A stretch of DNA of 64,000 nucleotides from Rhizobium sp. Root1334 (GTDB lineage Bacteria; Pseudomonadota; Alphaproteobacteria; Rhizobiales; Rhizobiaceae). Positions 35,982 through 45,710 of this stretch are shown one piece after another. The stretch is taken from the NCBI RefSeq assembly GCF_001426665.1, contig NZ_LMEY01000001.1, positions 131,338 to 195,337 of the forward strand, given 5' to 3'. The first letter of the stretch is position 1. Each line of letters opens with the position of its first letter. A model generated the notes under the pieces. The model was not told the DNA's origin. It was given only the letters and a program-made list of their open reading frames with translations, and did not search any database. The translations under genes were made by a program, and so were the position numbers.

Positions 35982-36126
35982 CCCCCCTCTGTCGGCGACG
36001 CCGACATCTCCCCCACAAGGCGGGAGATTAACCGAATGCTCCGTGCTCGCCTCAACGGAAAGCTGGAAAGGGAAATGAATGATCTCCCCCCTTGTGGGGG
36101 AGATGTCACGAAGTGACAGAGGGGGG
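35982..36126. repeat. Inverted pair of rhizobial intergenic palindromes
   Basis: The left arm CCCCCCTCTGTC (35982-35993) and ATCTCCCCCACAAGG (36006-36020) are matched exactly in inverse order by CCTTGTGGGGGAGAT (36090-36104) and GACAGAGGGGGG (36115-36126). Each arm carries its own mini-hairpin, GTCGGC-GAC-GCCGAC on the left and GTCAC-GAA-GTGAC on the right; these differ in sequence but both pair. It separates cimA from pip and may act as a transcript end. Confidence 0.75.
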
Positions 36127-36149
36127 GGCAAGCGGCAAACGCTGTCATG

Positions 36150-37617
<1,468 letters not shown>

Positions 37618-37618
37618 C

Positions 37619-38113
37619 TCAGTCCTCCGGTGGCCAATGTTCAGTATCGTAGTCGGGATGCTGGCGGTTCGATTCCAGAATGGCAATGTGCCGCTCGGCG
37701 CTCGGCGCTGCGCCGTCATCGGTCTCCGTGCCGGGCAATCCCGGCAGGTGCGAAAACCATGGCATGCGCGATTCGACGCCGGATTGGGTCAGCGGCCGCA
37801 CGTCATAGGGATCATCGAGCGACCCCAGCACGATATTAATGAAATCAGCCTCCGGCATATCGTAAAACAGCGGCGTGCCGCAAAGAAAACAGAAGCCGCG
37901 CCGGACCAGATGCGAGGAACGAAACCAACCGGGAGCGCCGCGGGTGATGCTGAAACTGGCGCGCGGCGCATTGGCGAGCGGCATGAAATAGTTTCCGGAC
38001 GCCTTCTGGCACATGCGGCAATGGCACAGATGCGGATCGCCAAGCGTTCCTTCCGCCCGGTAACGCACCGCGCCGCACTGGCAGCCGCCGGTATAGATGC
38101 GGCTGATGCTCAT
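37619..38113 (-). CDS. GFA-domain protein 2
   Basis: A 164-residue paralogue with the same zinc pattern: GGCQCGAVRY, CHCRMCQKASG, FCFLCGTPLFY. It differs from its neighbours in an insertion with an ADFINIVLGSLDDPYDVRPL segment. The start ATG at 38113 shares one base with the stop of the third paralogue (TGATG), indicating translational coupling. A frame from 38134 would add seven residues and is less likely. Confidence 0.87.
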   Translation of the reverse strand: MSISRIYTGGCQCGAVRYRAEGTLGDPHLCHCRMCQKASGNYFMPLANAPRASFSITRGAPGWFRSSHLVRRGFCFLCGTPLFYDMPEADFINIVLGSLDDPYDVRPLTQSGVESRMPWFSHLPGLPGTETDDGAAPSAERHIAILESNRQHPDYDTEHWPPED

Positions 38114-38592
38114 CAGCGCTCCTCCGGCGGCCATTCGGCCGTATCATGATCCGGGTGCTGATAGGAAACCAGATTGGCAAGGAAGGATACGGCGTCCTGA
38201 TCGGCCATCGTATCGTCGCCCGGCAATTGCGGGATGTGATCCACATAAGGCAGCTTGGCCTCAATGCCCCACTGGATTGTCGGGACGATCCCTTCCGGCC
38301 GGTCAAAGGCGGCGATCGTCAGCGCCACACCATCCGGTGCCTCGTAGGTCAGCGGCGTACCACAATCGCCGCAAAAGCCGCGCGACGCTGCGTTGGAGGA
38401 CTGGAAGCGCTTGGGTTCGCCGCGTGTCCAGACAAGCTTTGCCTGACGCACAGAAACCAGTGGCAGGTAGAAATTCCCCGCGGCCTTCTGGCACATCCGG
38501 CAGTGGCAGACGGACGCATCGCCAAGCGCGCCTTCGACACGGAAGCGAACCGCACCGCATTGGCAGCCGCCCGTATGGACGATAGCGGTCAT
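38113..38592 (-). CDS. GFA-domain protein 3
   Basis: A 159-residue paralogue, first of the three in transcription order. Zinc ligands: GGCQCGAVRF, CHCRMCQKAAG and FCGDCGTPLTY. It overlaps the end of the vapC-like gene by four bases (ATGA), so it is read with the toxin-antitoxin pair. Divergence between the three copies is high for a recent duplication, so each may have its own substrate. Confidence 0.87.
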   Translation of the reverse strand: MTAIVHTGGCQCGAVRFRVEGALGDASVCHCRMCQKAAGNFYLPLVSVRQAKLVWTRGEPKRFQSSNAASRGFCGDCGTPLTYEAPDGVALTIAAFDRPEGIVPTIQWGIEAKLPYVDHIPQLPGDDTMADQDAVSFLANLVSYQHPDHDTAEWPPEER

Positions 38593-39011
38593 GGATGTTC
38601 CTCCGGCGCCAACCAGTTTTCGATTTTCAAACCCTCGACACGGGAAAATTCACGGGTGTTGTTCGTTACGAGCGTTAAATTGAGCGAACATGCATGAGCG
38701 GCGATAAAGAGGTCAGCCAAACCGATTGGCTGACCCTGACGCTCCAAATCATTACGAATGACACTGTAGTTCTGGGAAGCCGCGTCATCGTAGGGGAGGA
38801 TGGCGATGCGGGATAAGGTATTCTCGACGAGATCGGATAGCCGGGGCGATCCTTTCTTCCTGATCCCGTAGCGCATCTCGGAGGCGACGACGGCGCTCAC
38901 GCACAGTGCATCTTCACCGACCCGTTCCATGTACTGACTTGCAATACCGAAAGGGTTGCGGATCGCATCAGACAGAATATTCGTATCGAGCATGTAAAGC
39001 ACACCGTTCAC
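38589..39011 (-). CDS. vapC: PIN-domain toxin (VapC-like)
   Basis: A 140-residue PIN-domain ribonuclease. The acidic site is formed by the Asp of MLDTNILSDAI, the Glu of SEMRYGI, the Asp of GLADLFIAAHA and the region of NTREFSRV. VapC toxins cut initiator tRNA or rRNA. It starts with GTG overlapping the vapB stop (GTGA) and ends overlapping the first GFA gene (ATGA), so five genes run without a gap. Confidence 0.9.
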   Translation of the reverse strand: MNGVLYMLDTNILSDAIRNPFGIASQYMERVGEDALCVSAVVASEMRYGIRKKGSPRLSDLVENTLSRIAILPYDDAASQNYSVIRNDLERQGQPIGLADLFIAAHACSLNLTLVTNNTREFSRVEGLKIENWLAPEEHP

Positions 39012-39262
39012 AGACTGAAGTCCTTCGGAAGCGGGCTGTCTTCATCAAGGTCCGGGAATTCTTCATCGAGCGGTTCCTGCGCGCGAAGCCACTCCAGCAA
39101 GCCGCTTTTCTTCTTCGGCTCGATGATCAACCGGTCACCTTCCTTGCGCATGATCGCCTCGTTTCCCGGGAGTTCGAACTCCACGGGAATACGGACGGCC
39201 TGATTTCGGCCGTTGCGAAAGAGTTTTACCTCGCGTCCCTGGTCAACCTTGATGACATTCAT
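39008..39262 (-). CDS. vapB: AbrB-type antitoxin (VapB-like)
   Basis: An 84-residue antitoxin with the swapped-hairpin AbrB DNA-binding fold (VKLFRNGRNQAVRIPVEFEL, then RLIIEPKKK) and an acidic tail that neutralises VapC. The ATG at 39262 has AAGGAGG ideally placed; a frame from 39292 lacks a ribosome site. A promoter and inverted repeat lie directly upstream. Confidence 0.9.
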   Translation of the reverse strand: MNVIKVDQGREVKLFRNGRNQAVRIPVEFELPGNEAIMRKEGDRLIIEPKKKSGLLEWLRAQEPLDEEFPDLDEDSPLPKDFSL

Positions 39263-39275
39263 GACAGCCTCCTTC

Positions 39276-39316
39276 GGCATAGGCCTCAGCATATGCCTGT
39301 ATCGTCAGTGAGACAA
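39276..39316 (-). promoter_or_regulatory. Promoter and candidate operator of the vapBC-GFA operon
   Basis: On the minus strand TTGTCT (39316-39311) and TATGCT (39293-39288) are 17 bases apart. The inverted repeat GGCATA (39276-39281) / TATGCC (39292-39297) with a 10-base spacer covers the -10. VapB-VapC complexes usually bind such a site to repress their own operon. It begins three bases after the cysS stop codon. Confidence 0.6.
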
Positions 39317-39318
39317 GT

Positions 39319-40749
39319 TCAGCGCCTGACCTCCCACGTCGTGACCCGCTCGCCCGTCGCCGCATCCTTGCCGTCCTTCAGCTGGATGCCCTTGGCGGCG
39401 AGATCGTCGCGGATCTTGTCGGCCTCGGCAAAGTTTTTGGCCTTGAGCATTTCAAGCCGCATCGCCACAAGCGCATCGACCGCCGATGCAACCGCACCGT
39501 CAACTTCCGCCTCCTTCGGCAGAACGCCAAGCAATGCAGCACTGGCGGCAAAGACCGGCAATGCGGCCGGGTCTGCATTCGCAGCCGATGCCAGCGCATG
39601 CAGGGCCTGCACCGCGGCGACCGTGTTCAGATCATCGGCCAATGCGTTGAGCACGGACGCATCCGGCGCCACATCGCCAGGCTTGCCGGCCGGCCATTTG
39701 GCCAGCAGGCGCTCCGCCTCCTCCAGCCGTTTGATCGAAAAATCGATCGGCTCGCGGTAATGCGTCATCAGCATGGCCAGACGCAGAACCTCGCCCGGCC
39801 ACTTGCGGCCGCCAAACGTCTCGGTGTGCAGCAATTCGTAGATGGTGACGAAATTGCCTTCGGACTTCGACATCTTGCGGCCTTCGACCTGCACGAAACC
39901 GTTATGCATCCAGACATTCGCCATCACCTTGGTACCATGGGCGCAACGCGACTGGGCGATCTCGTTCTCGTGGTGCGGAAAGATCAGGTCGAGCCCGCCA
40001 CCGTGGATATCGAAGACCTCGCCGAGATAGGCGGCCGCCATGGCCGAGCACTCGATATGCCAGCCGGGACGGCCCCGGCCCCAGGGCGAATCCCAGCCGG
40101 GTTCTTCCGGCGAAGAGAGCTTCCAAAGCACAAAGTCGCCAGGGTTTTTCTTGTGAATGTCCACAGCGACGCGTGCGCCAGCCTGCTGTTCGTCAAGGTT
40201 ACGTTTGGAGAGCTCGCCGTAAGCCGACGTCGAAACGGTATCGAACAGGACTTCGCCATTGGTTTCATAGGCATGACCGCGTTCGATCAGCCGCCCTATC
40301 AGCGTGATCATGTCCGACTTTCCGTCCTCACGCGGCTGCACGAATTCGGTGGCACGCGGCTCGTGTGTCGGTTCAAGGCAGCCAAGTATCGCCACGTCGG
40401 AATGGAACTGGTTCGCTGTCTTCTCCGTCACGCGGCGGATCGCTTCGTTCAGCGACAGCGTACCATTGCCGATCTCTGTGCCGAAATCCCGCAGCGCCCG
40501 CGCATTGATCTTGTCGTCGAGGTCGGTGATGTTGCGGGCGTAGGTCACGTGGCTTTCGCCATAGACATGGCGCAGCAGCCGGTAGAGCACGTCAAAGACG
40601 ATAACCGGGCGGGCATTGCCGATATGGGCGAAGTCATAAACCGTCGGGCCGCAGACATACATGCGGACGTCATCGGGATCGATCGGCGCAAAGGCCGCCT
40701 TCTCCCGGGTCAGCGTATTGTAAAACTTCAAGTCTGGCAGTCCGCTCAT
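39319..40749 (-). CDS. cysS: Cysteinyl-tRNA synthetase
   Basis: A class I synthetase of 476 residues. Zinc and ATP sites are visible: [20 protein letters not shown] (HIGN version of HIGH), [28 protein letters not shown] and [10 protein letters not shown]. The start [11 protein letters not shown] at 40749 has GGGAG six bases upstream; the in-frame ATG at 40755 overlaps that site. It lies alone, with the vapBC promoter just downstream of its stop. Confidence 0.97.
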   Translation of the reverse strand: MSGLPDLKFYNTLTREKAAFAPIDPDDVRMYVCGPTVYDFAHIGNARPVIVFDVLYRLLRHVYGESHVTYARNITDLDDKINARALRDFGTEIGNGTLSLNEAIRRVTEKTANQFHSDVAILGCLEPTHEPRATEFVQPREDGKSDMITLIGRLIERGHAYETNGEVLFDTVSTSAYGELSKRNLDEQQAGARVAVDIHKKNPGDFVLWKLSSPEEPGWDSPWGRGRPGWHIECSAMAAAYLGEVFDIHGGGLDLIFPHHENEIAQSRCAHGTKVMANVWMHNGFVQVEGRKMSKSEGNFVTIYELLHTETFGGRKWPGEVLRLAMLMTHYREPIDFSIKRLEEAERLLAKWPAGKPGDVAPDASVLNALADDLNTVAAVQALHALASAANADPAALPVFAASAALLGVLPKEAEVDGAVASAVDALVAMRLEMLKAKNFAEADKIRDDLAAKGIQLKDGKDAATGERVTTWEVRR

Positions 40750-41162
40750 TTCCATCTCCCATTCCGCACGATACCGGATACACGCAGCCGCCAGGCTGGA
40801 CCTTCACGTTGTCATCTTGGATTTTGGGAGACGAAAACGGCCAGGCCAGCGTTGAGGCTAGCGAATAATAATCCGGCAGATGCAGCAGATAACCGTTTTC
40901 ATGGGCTGCTTTATCGCGCTTCGATCCGTCCTGGTCAAGAGGTCAGCCGCGCTCCAGCATCTTATGTTGCAATACTGGATTATTCGTCATCGTTTTGTCA
41001 TGATTGCGCTTATCTGGAGAGGCCAGATGTCTGGGGAATCAAGGCTTTGAGAACTTGCACATTAAAGCCTGTTTCCCGGGGCACAATAAGGAGCGCCGTT
41101 CTGGTGGAGAACACAACGGACGAAGCGATTCCGCTTAGGGAAGCATCTGAGGAGAATTTGAA
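40750..41162. other. Intergenic region between cysS and the 45-residue gene
   Basis: About 410 bases carrying the divergent promoters of cysS and the small gene at 41163. No further gene is supported: one long plus-strand frame crosses it but it is the shadow of cysS on the other side. I could not single out clear promoter boxes. Confidence 0.4.
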
Positions 41163-41300
41163 ATGCCTGGCACAAAAACCGACAAGAACAGTCCGCGAGC
41201 GGCGGCCAATCTCGTCGAGCAATATCGTCCGCTTGGCCTGAAGGCCGTGCTTGCCGCTGCCCTGCAGATCAAGCCAAAGCCGGTGAAAAAGCCGGCCTGA
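41163..41300 (+). CDS. Small conserved-looking protein of 45 residues
   Basis: The frame reads MPGTKTDKNSPRAAANLVEQ, then a helix-forming stretch with YRPLGLKAVLAAALQIKP, and a basic end (KPVKKPA). A strong ribosome site GGAG lies eight bases before the ATG and codon use is typical for the region. The gene is convergent with the SRAP/yedK gene, only four bases apart. I do not recognise the family. The basic, Ala-rich helix could bind nucleic acid or a membrane. It is below the usual length limit for gene callers. Confidence 0.6.
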   Translation: MPGTKTDKNSPRAAANLVEQYRPLGLKAVLAAALQIKPKPVKKPA

Positions 41301-41304
41301 TCGC

Positions 41305-42069
41305 TCAAAAGAGCGACAGCTGCGGATTTGCAGGTGTTTCTTTCGGCTTTGAGGAAGGCCGCGCCGATACATGCACCGGCGTCTGAAGATCGGCGCCGGT
41401 ATTGGCCACCTTGTTCACCTTGTCCGACACGGCGATGACGTCGAAATAGTCATCATCGACCGGGGCCAGCAAATCGGCGACATCGCGCGGTTCCTGTGTC
41501 CTGCAATCAAGCCAGCGGGCAAAATCCTCCGGCTTGATCACCACCGGCATGCGGTCATGAACATCGCCGACGCGCGTGTTGGCACAGGTCGTCAGGATGG
41601 CGGCCGTATCGACCTCGGATCCGTCCGCCGAAGACCAAGTTTCCATCAGTCCCGCAAATGCAACAATGCCGCCGTCTCTCGGCTTGATCCAGTATGCCTG
41701 CGCCGCCTCGCCGCTTTCCTTTGACGGCCGGTGCCATTCGTAGAAACCGGAGGCCGGGATCAGAACGCGCCTATGGCGCATCGCTGCCTTGAACGAGGCT
41801 TTTTCCGCGGCAGTTTCAGCCCGCGCGTTGATCAGCAGCGGAAAATCGCGCGGGTCCTTGACCCAGGACGGCGTCAGCCCCCAGCGCACCAGCAGCGCCC
41901 GGCGATCCGGCAGGTTGCTGCCGGGGCGCTGCCTCTCACCGGACATGACGATGATAATCGGTTGCGTCGGGGCAATATTGAAGCGCGCCGGAAAATCCTC
42001 AGTCTCCATAAGACCGAAAATATCCGCCAGTTCCTTGGGTGTCGCTGTCAGCGAAAATCGTCCGCACAT
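41305..42069 (-). CDS. yedK: SOS response-associated peptidase (SRAP/YedK/HMCES)
   Basis: A 254-residue SRAP protein, which forms a covalent link through its second residue, Cys2 (MCGRFSLT), with abasic sites in single-stranded DNA. Other catalytic and DNA-binding parts are RFNIAPTQPI, WGLTPSWVKDP, LINARAETAAEKASF, GFYEWHRP and the histidine in VHDRMPVV. The N-terminal Cys fixes the start. The C-terminal 35 residues are extra. Start region overlaps the 5' flank of the Nudix gene. Confidence 0.94.
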   Translation of the reverse strand: MCGRFSLTATPKELADIFGLMETEDFPARFNIAPTQPIIIVMSGERQRPGSNLPDRRALLVRWGLTPSWVKDPRDFPLLINARAETAAEKASFKAAMRHRRVLIPASGFYEWHRPSKESGEAAQAYWIKPRDGGIVAFAGLMETWSSADGSEVDTAAILTTCANTRVGDVHDRMPVVIKPEDFARWLDCRTQEPRDVADLLAPVDDDYFDVIAVSDKVNKVANTGADLQTPVHVSARPSSKPKETPANPQLSLF

Positions 42070-42134
42070 GGCTTTCAGATCGCACTTCGCCTAAGGTGGG
42101 TCAAGATTTACAGCACTTTTCCGGTTCCATCGAT

Positions 42135-42557
42135 ATGACAGTTCCCCCCCAACTTGCCTCTTCCGCCATTCTCGAACGCAACGGGCGCTATCTGCTCGTG
42201 CGCCGCGCCAATCCGCCATCCGCGGATATGTATGCGTTTCCGGGCGGCCGCGCCGAGGCAGGCGAAACGCCGGCGCAAACGGCGGTACGCGAGTTTCATG
42301 AGGAGACCGGTATTCTGCCACGCAATCCGCTGCTGTTCGAGACTTACGATCTACCACCGCGTGAATCAGACGGGCCGAGTGCCCGGCATTTCTTTCTTTC
42401 GGTGTTCACGGTGGACGCCGACCCCGATCTTGTTGCCATCGCGGCTGACGATGCAGCCGATATCGGCTGGTATACGGCCGATGAAATCTTCGGCCTTCCC
42501 ATTCCAGAAAGCGTGTGGGAATGCGTGGAAAAACTCGAGGCGCTGCGGCAGCGATGA
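42135..42557 (+). CDS. Nudix hydrolase (MutT/ADP-ribose-type)
   Basis: A 140-residue pyrophosphohydrolase with a complete Nudix box: GRAEAGETPAQTAVREFHEE followed by TGI. It resembles small bacterial Nudix enzymes that clean nucleoside diphosphate derivatives. Start at 42135 (MTVPPQLASS) is chosen because the strand SSAILERNGRYLLVRR should be near the N terminus; the frame continues upstream to 42039 but over the yedK gene. Ribosome site is weak. Divergent from yedK. Confidence 0.87.
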   Translation: MTVPPQLASSAILERNGRYLLVRRANPPSADMYAFPGGRAEAGETPAQTAVREFHEETGILPRNPLLFETYDLPPRESDGPSARHFFLSVFTVDADPDLVAIAADDAADIGWYTADEIFGLPIPESVWECVEKLEALRQR

Positions 42558-42611
42558 GCCTGCCGCCAAAATCCACTTGCCCGCAGGCATGATTCGGGGC
42601 TTGAAAGGGAA

Positions 42612-43034
42612 ATGATCCGTTTTCTGGCCGCACGATCGTCTCTTCTCCTGGCTTTTGCCTGCCTGCCGCTTGCCGCGCTGGCGCAGGGCGTTCCACCGGC
42701 GGGCGCGCCTGTTGCTGTCGCCGAGAAGCCTGCACCTTACGATGCGCGCCTGCTGCGTTTATCGGAAATCCTTGGATCCGTTCACTATTTGCGCACCCTC
42801 TGCAAGGATTCCACTGCAGATACCTGGCGGCAATCGATGCAGGATCTGCTCAACAAGGAAGCAAAGGGCGAAGCCGACCGGCGTGCGCGGATGACCGCCG
42901 CCTTCAACCGCGGCTACCGGACATTTGCCTCGGTTTATACGGCCTGCACGGCTCCGGCCGTGGTCGCTGACGAGCGATACCGTGCCGAAGGAGCAACACT
43001 TGCTTCAGAAATAACCGCCCGCTTTGGAAATTAA
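42612..43034 (+). CDS. TIGR02301-like secreted protein
   Basis: A 140-residue exported protein with a signal peptide (residues about 1-24, cut after ALAQG). The body carries RLSEILGSVHYLRTLCKDST and NRGYRTFASVYTACTAPAVV, with two conserved cysteines that may form a disulfide. This family is restricted to rhizobia and relatives and has no known role. It follows the Nudix gene by 54 bases. Confidence 0.82.
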   Translation: MIRFLAARSSLLLAFACLPLAALAQGVPPAGAPVAVAEKPAPYDARLLRLSEILGSVHYLRTLCKDSTADTWRQSMQDLLNKEAKGEADRRARMTAAFNRGYRTFASVYTACTAPAVVADERYRAEGATLASEITARFGN

Positions 43035-43159
43035 CGATAAATTAACCTCTTTCTTCAGGAGCCCGTGTCGTTTTGGGAAAAGGCTGCTAAGGTTGTTAAG
43101 AGAGTGGTAAGAAGTGGCATCGCCCTGAGTCAGGTGCCAAGTAAAGAGCGTGAAACGGC

Positions 43160-43429
43160 ATGGAACGAATGATGGAACCAAGTCTGAATGACATCGACGA
43201 CATGATTGTTCATGAGAAGATGCAGGCAGCCCTGGAACACCAGAATGAGGCCTGGGCGGATGGCATGGCCGATGGCATCGAGCCTGAAATCATTGCCGAC
43301 GCTGCCATTGCGCTTGCCATGCGCGAAACGATCCGCCTTCATGGCGAAGAAGGTGCCGAGGCCATGCTGAATTCGCTTCGCGAGCGTATGCTGGCCGGTG
43401 AATTCTCACCGGAACGCACCCTGCAGTAG
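43160..43429 (+). CDS. Conserved small acidic protein of unknown function
   Basis: An 89-residue acidic helical protein (LNDIDDMIVHEKMQAALEHQ, then EIIADAAIALAMRETIRLHG). No domain is recognised. Two nearby starts (43160 and an ATG at 43172) are possible and neither has a strong ribosome site. It lies 13 bases before the next gene and may be read with it. A similar small gene is common in this position in rhizobia, by memory only. Confidence 0.6.
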   Translation: MERMMEPSLNDIDDMIVHEKMQAALEHQNEAWADGMADGIEPEIIADAAIALAMRETIRLHGEEGAEAMLNSLRERMLAGEFSPERTLQ

Positions 43430-43442
43430 TTTCGAGGCTATC

Positions 43443-44192
43443 ATGGAACGTCAGCTGTCAGCATGCCGGATGCGTGCGGTTCGCCTTTCTGCGTTGCTGC
43501 TTTCCAGCCTGCTCGCCGTATCCATCCTTCTGCCCCATCCAGCCTTCGCACTCAGCGAATTGAAGCGGATACCTGGCGAAACGAGCCAGGATAAGCCGGC
43601 CAAGGACATTCCCGAAGAAGACGAGCCACGCGATACCGACCCCATGCAGATTCCGATGCCGGATCCGCTGGTCAACAAGCCTGCCCGTGACGCCAAGGAT
43701 GATTCGATAGAGGACAAGGCGCCAGCCGCTCCGGTCGAGGTCCTGTCGGACGTTTCCAAAATTCCCAAGCCGGTCGCCCGGATGCGCGAATTGATCGTCG
43801 AGGCTGCCGCCTCCGGCGACATCGAACGGCTGCGGCCCCTGCTCGGCAAAGGTCCGACCCAGACTCAAGTCGGCGAGGCCGATGCCGATCCGATCGAGAC
43901 GCTGAAGGGCCTGTCGGGCGATCCGCAAGGGATCGAAATCCTGGCGATCCTGCTCGATGTGCTGTCGGCCGGTTTCGTTCTCGTCGACAAGGGTACGCCT
44001 GAAGAAGCCTATGTCTGGCCCTACTTCACCGAAAAGCCGCTGGCATCCCTGACCCCGCCGGAAAAGGTTGATCTGTTCCGTCTGGTGACCGCCGGCGATT
44101 TCGCCGAGATGGAAGAAGGCGGCAATTACAATTTCTACCGCGTGGGGATCACACCTGACGGCCAGTGGAAATTTTTCGTGGCTGGCGACTAA
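43443..44192 (+). CDS. Secreted protein of unknown function
   Basis: A 249-residue exported protein. A signal peptide covers about 1-36 (LSALLLSSLLAVSILLPHPA). A charged Pro/Asp/Glu-rich segment follows (about 45-95), then a folded domain with IPKPVARMRELIVEAAASGD, ERLRPLLGKGP, YVWPYFTEKPLASLTPPEK and GVTPDGQWKFFVAGD-like end (RVGITPDGQWKFFVAG). The family is found in rhizobia with no assigned role. I choose the ATG at 43443. Confidence 0.7.
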   Translation: MERQLSACRMRAVRLSALLLSSLLAVSILLPHPAFALSELKRIPGETSQDKPAKDIPEEDEPRDTDPMQIPMPDPLVNKPARDAKDDSIEDKAPAAPVEVLSDVSKIPKPVARMRELIVEAAASGDIERLRPLLGKGPTQTQVGEADADPIETLKGLSGDPQGIEILAILLDVLSAGFVLVDKGTPEEAYVWPYFTEKPLASLTPPEKVDLFRLVTAGDFAEMEEGGNYNFYRVGITPDGQWKFFVAGD

Positions 44193-44264
44193 CGGCGGCG
44201 CAAAGCGCTTGCCGCGGCGCGTGCGAAATCCTACCTGTTTCACCTGACAAACAGGATAAACGCC

Positions 44265-45104
44265 ATGCAGCCCGCCACCCTTCCAGATCGTGCCATGATT
44301 ACCGTGTCGGGACAGGACGCGCAGGAATTCCTGCAAGCGCTGATCACCACCGATCTCGACCTTCTCGAAGACGGCGAAGCAAAGCCCGGCGCGCTTTTGA
44401 CACCACAGGGCAAGATTCTGTTTGACTTCATGGTCAGCCGCGACGGCGCGACGATCAATCTCGAAACCGGCGCGGATCAGGCCGAAGCGCTGTTGAAGCG
44501 ATTGACCATGTACAAGCTACGCGCGCCGATTTCACTGTCGCTCGCCAATCCTGCCGCCGTTGCCATCCGTTTCGACGAGGCGCCCGGCGCCTATCGCGAT
44601 GCGCGTTTTGCCAAGGCCGGACTGGCCGTTTTCCGCACCTATGGTGGAGAGGGCGAAACGGCTGGCACCGGCGACTATGATCGCCTTCGCATTCAGAGCG
44701 GTATTGCCGTTTCGGGCTCCGATTATGCTCTGCAGGACGCTTTTCCCCATGATGTGCTGATGGACAAGAACGGCGCACTGTCCTTCAAGAAGGGCTGCTA
44801 TGTCGGCCAGGAAGTCGTGTCGCGCATGCAGCATCGCGGCACCGCGCGGCGGCGTGTGGTGATTGTCGCAGCAGAAACCGCACTGCCGGAAACCGGAACA
44901 GCGCTGACGGTCAAGGGACGCTCGATCGGCACGCTCGGCAGCGTCATTGGCGCATCAGGCTTGGCGATCGTGCGCATCGACAAGGCTGGCGAAGCCATCG
45001 CTTCGGGCGAGCCGATCCTTGCCGGAGACACCGCGGTAACGCTCACCCTGCCCACCTGGACAGGCCTGGATTTCCCGGCTGAAGCCGGTGAGGAAAGCGC
45101 CTGA
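44265..45104 (+). CDS. ygfZ: YgfZ/GcvT-domain folate-binding protein
   Basis: A 279-residue tetrahydrofolate-dependent factor for maintenance of iron-sulfur enzymes such as MiaB. The hallmark KKGCYVGQEVVSR holds the reactive cysteine. The GcvT fold shows ITVSGQDAQEFLQALITTDL near the N terminus and a C-terminal beta barrel. It starts a close-packed four-gene run: its stop overlaps the start of the HD gene (TGATG). Ribosome site AGGATAAACGCC. Confidence 0.93.
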   Translation: MQPATLPDRAMITVSGQDAQEFLQALITTDLDLLEDGEAKPGALLTPQGKILFDFMVSRDGATINLETGADQAEALLKRLTMYKLRAPISLSLANPAAVAIRFDEAPGAYRDARFAKAGLAVFRTYGGEGETAGTGDYDRLRIQSGIAVSGSDYALQDAFPHDVLMDKNGALSFKKGCYVGQEVVSRMQHRGTARRRVVIVAAETALPETGTALTVKGRSIGTLGSVIGASGLAIVRIDKAGEAIASGEPILAGDTAVTLTLPTWTGLDFPAEAGEESA

Positions 45105-45709
45105 TGTCTGCCCGTGCCTGGCAGCGCATGCTTTCCGGACGGCGGCTCGATCTGCTCGACCCCTCACCGCTCGATGTCGAGCTGTCCGATATCGCCCACG
45201 GGCTTGCCCGTGTTGCCCGCTGGAACGGCCAGACGGACGGTGATCACGCCTTTTCCGTTGCCCAGCATAGCCTTGTCGTCGAGGAAATCTTTCGCCGCCA
45301 GTTCAGCTGCACAGCCGAGGAATGCCAGATGGCCCTGCTGCATGATGCCCCGGAATATGTGATCGGCGACATGATCTCGCCGTTCAAGGCCGTGGTCGGC
45401 GGCGGCTACAAGGTGGTCGAGAAGAGGTTGGAGAGCGCCATTCATCTGCGTTTCGGCCTTCCTGCCGCGGCATCGGCGGAGCTGAAGACCCGGATCAAGA
45501 AGGCCGATCAGATCGCTGCCTATTTCGAGGCGACCGTGCTTGCCGGATTTTCACTGACCGAAGCGCGCAAGTTCTTTGGCCAGCCGCGCGGCATCACCCG
45601 CGAGATGATCCTGATCGATCCGCTGCCGGCCATCGAGGCGCAAAGATTGTTTGCCGAACGGTTTGCCGCGATCGAGGCGGAACGTTCGGCTTTACGGGCG
45701 GTGTCCTGA
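45104..45709 (+). CDS. HD-domain hydrolase (YfbR-like nucleotidase)
   Basis: A 201-residue HD-family phosphohydrolase. Metal ligands are seen in the histidines of GDHAFSVAQHSLVV, the HD pair of MALLHDAPEYVIGD and the Asp in KKADQIAAYFE. The order fits YfbR-type 5'-deoxynucleotidases. The ATG shares one base with the ygfZ stop; the next gene begins one base after this stop. Role in vivo is unknown. Confidence 0.85.
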   Translation: MSARAWQRMLSGRRLDLLDPSPLDVELSDIAHGLARVARWNGQTDGDHAFSVAQHSLVVEEIFRRQFSCTAEECQMALLHDAPEYVIGDMISPFKAVVGGGYKVVEKRLESAIHLRFGLPAAASAELKTRIKKADQIAAYFEATVLAGFSLTEARKFFGQPRGITREMILIDPLPAIEAQRLFAERFAAIEAERSALRAVS

Positions 45710-45710
45710 G

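Noticed and set aside
37666-37676. GGTTCGATTCC, which looks like a tRNA T-loop
   Set aside because: It lies inside a GFA coding sequence and no acceptor or anticodon stems can be formed around it.
39598-41241. A 547-codon plus-strand frame opposite cysS reaching over the small gene
   Set aside because: Most of it is antisense to cysS, and the rest is in another frame from the better supported 45-residue gene.
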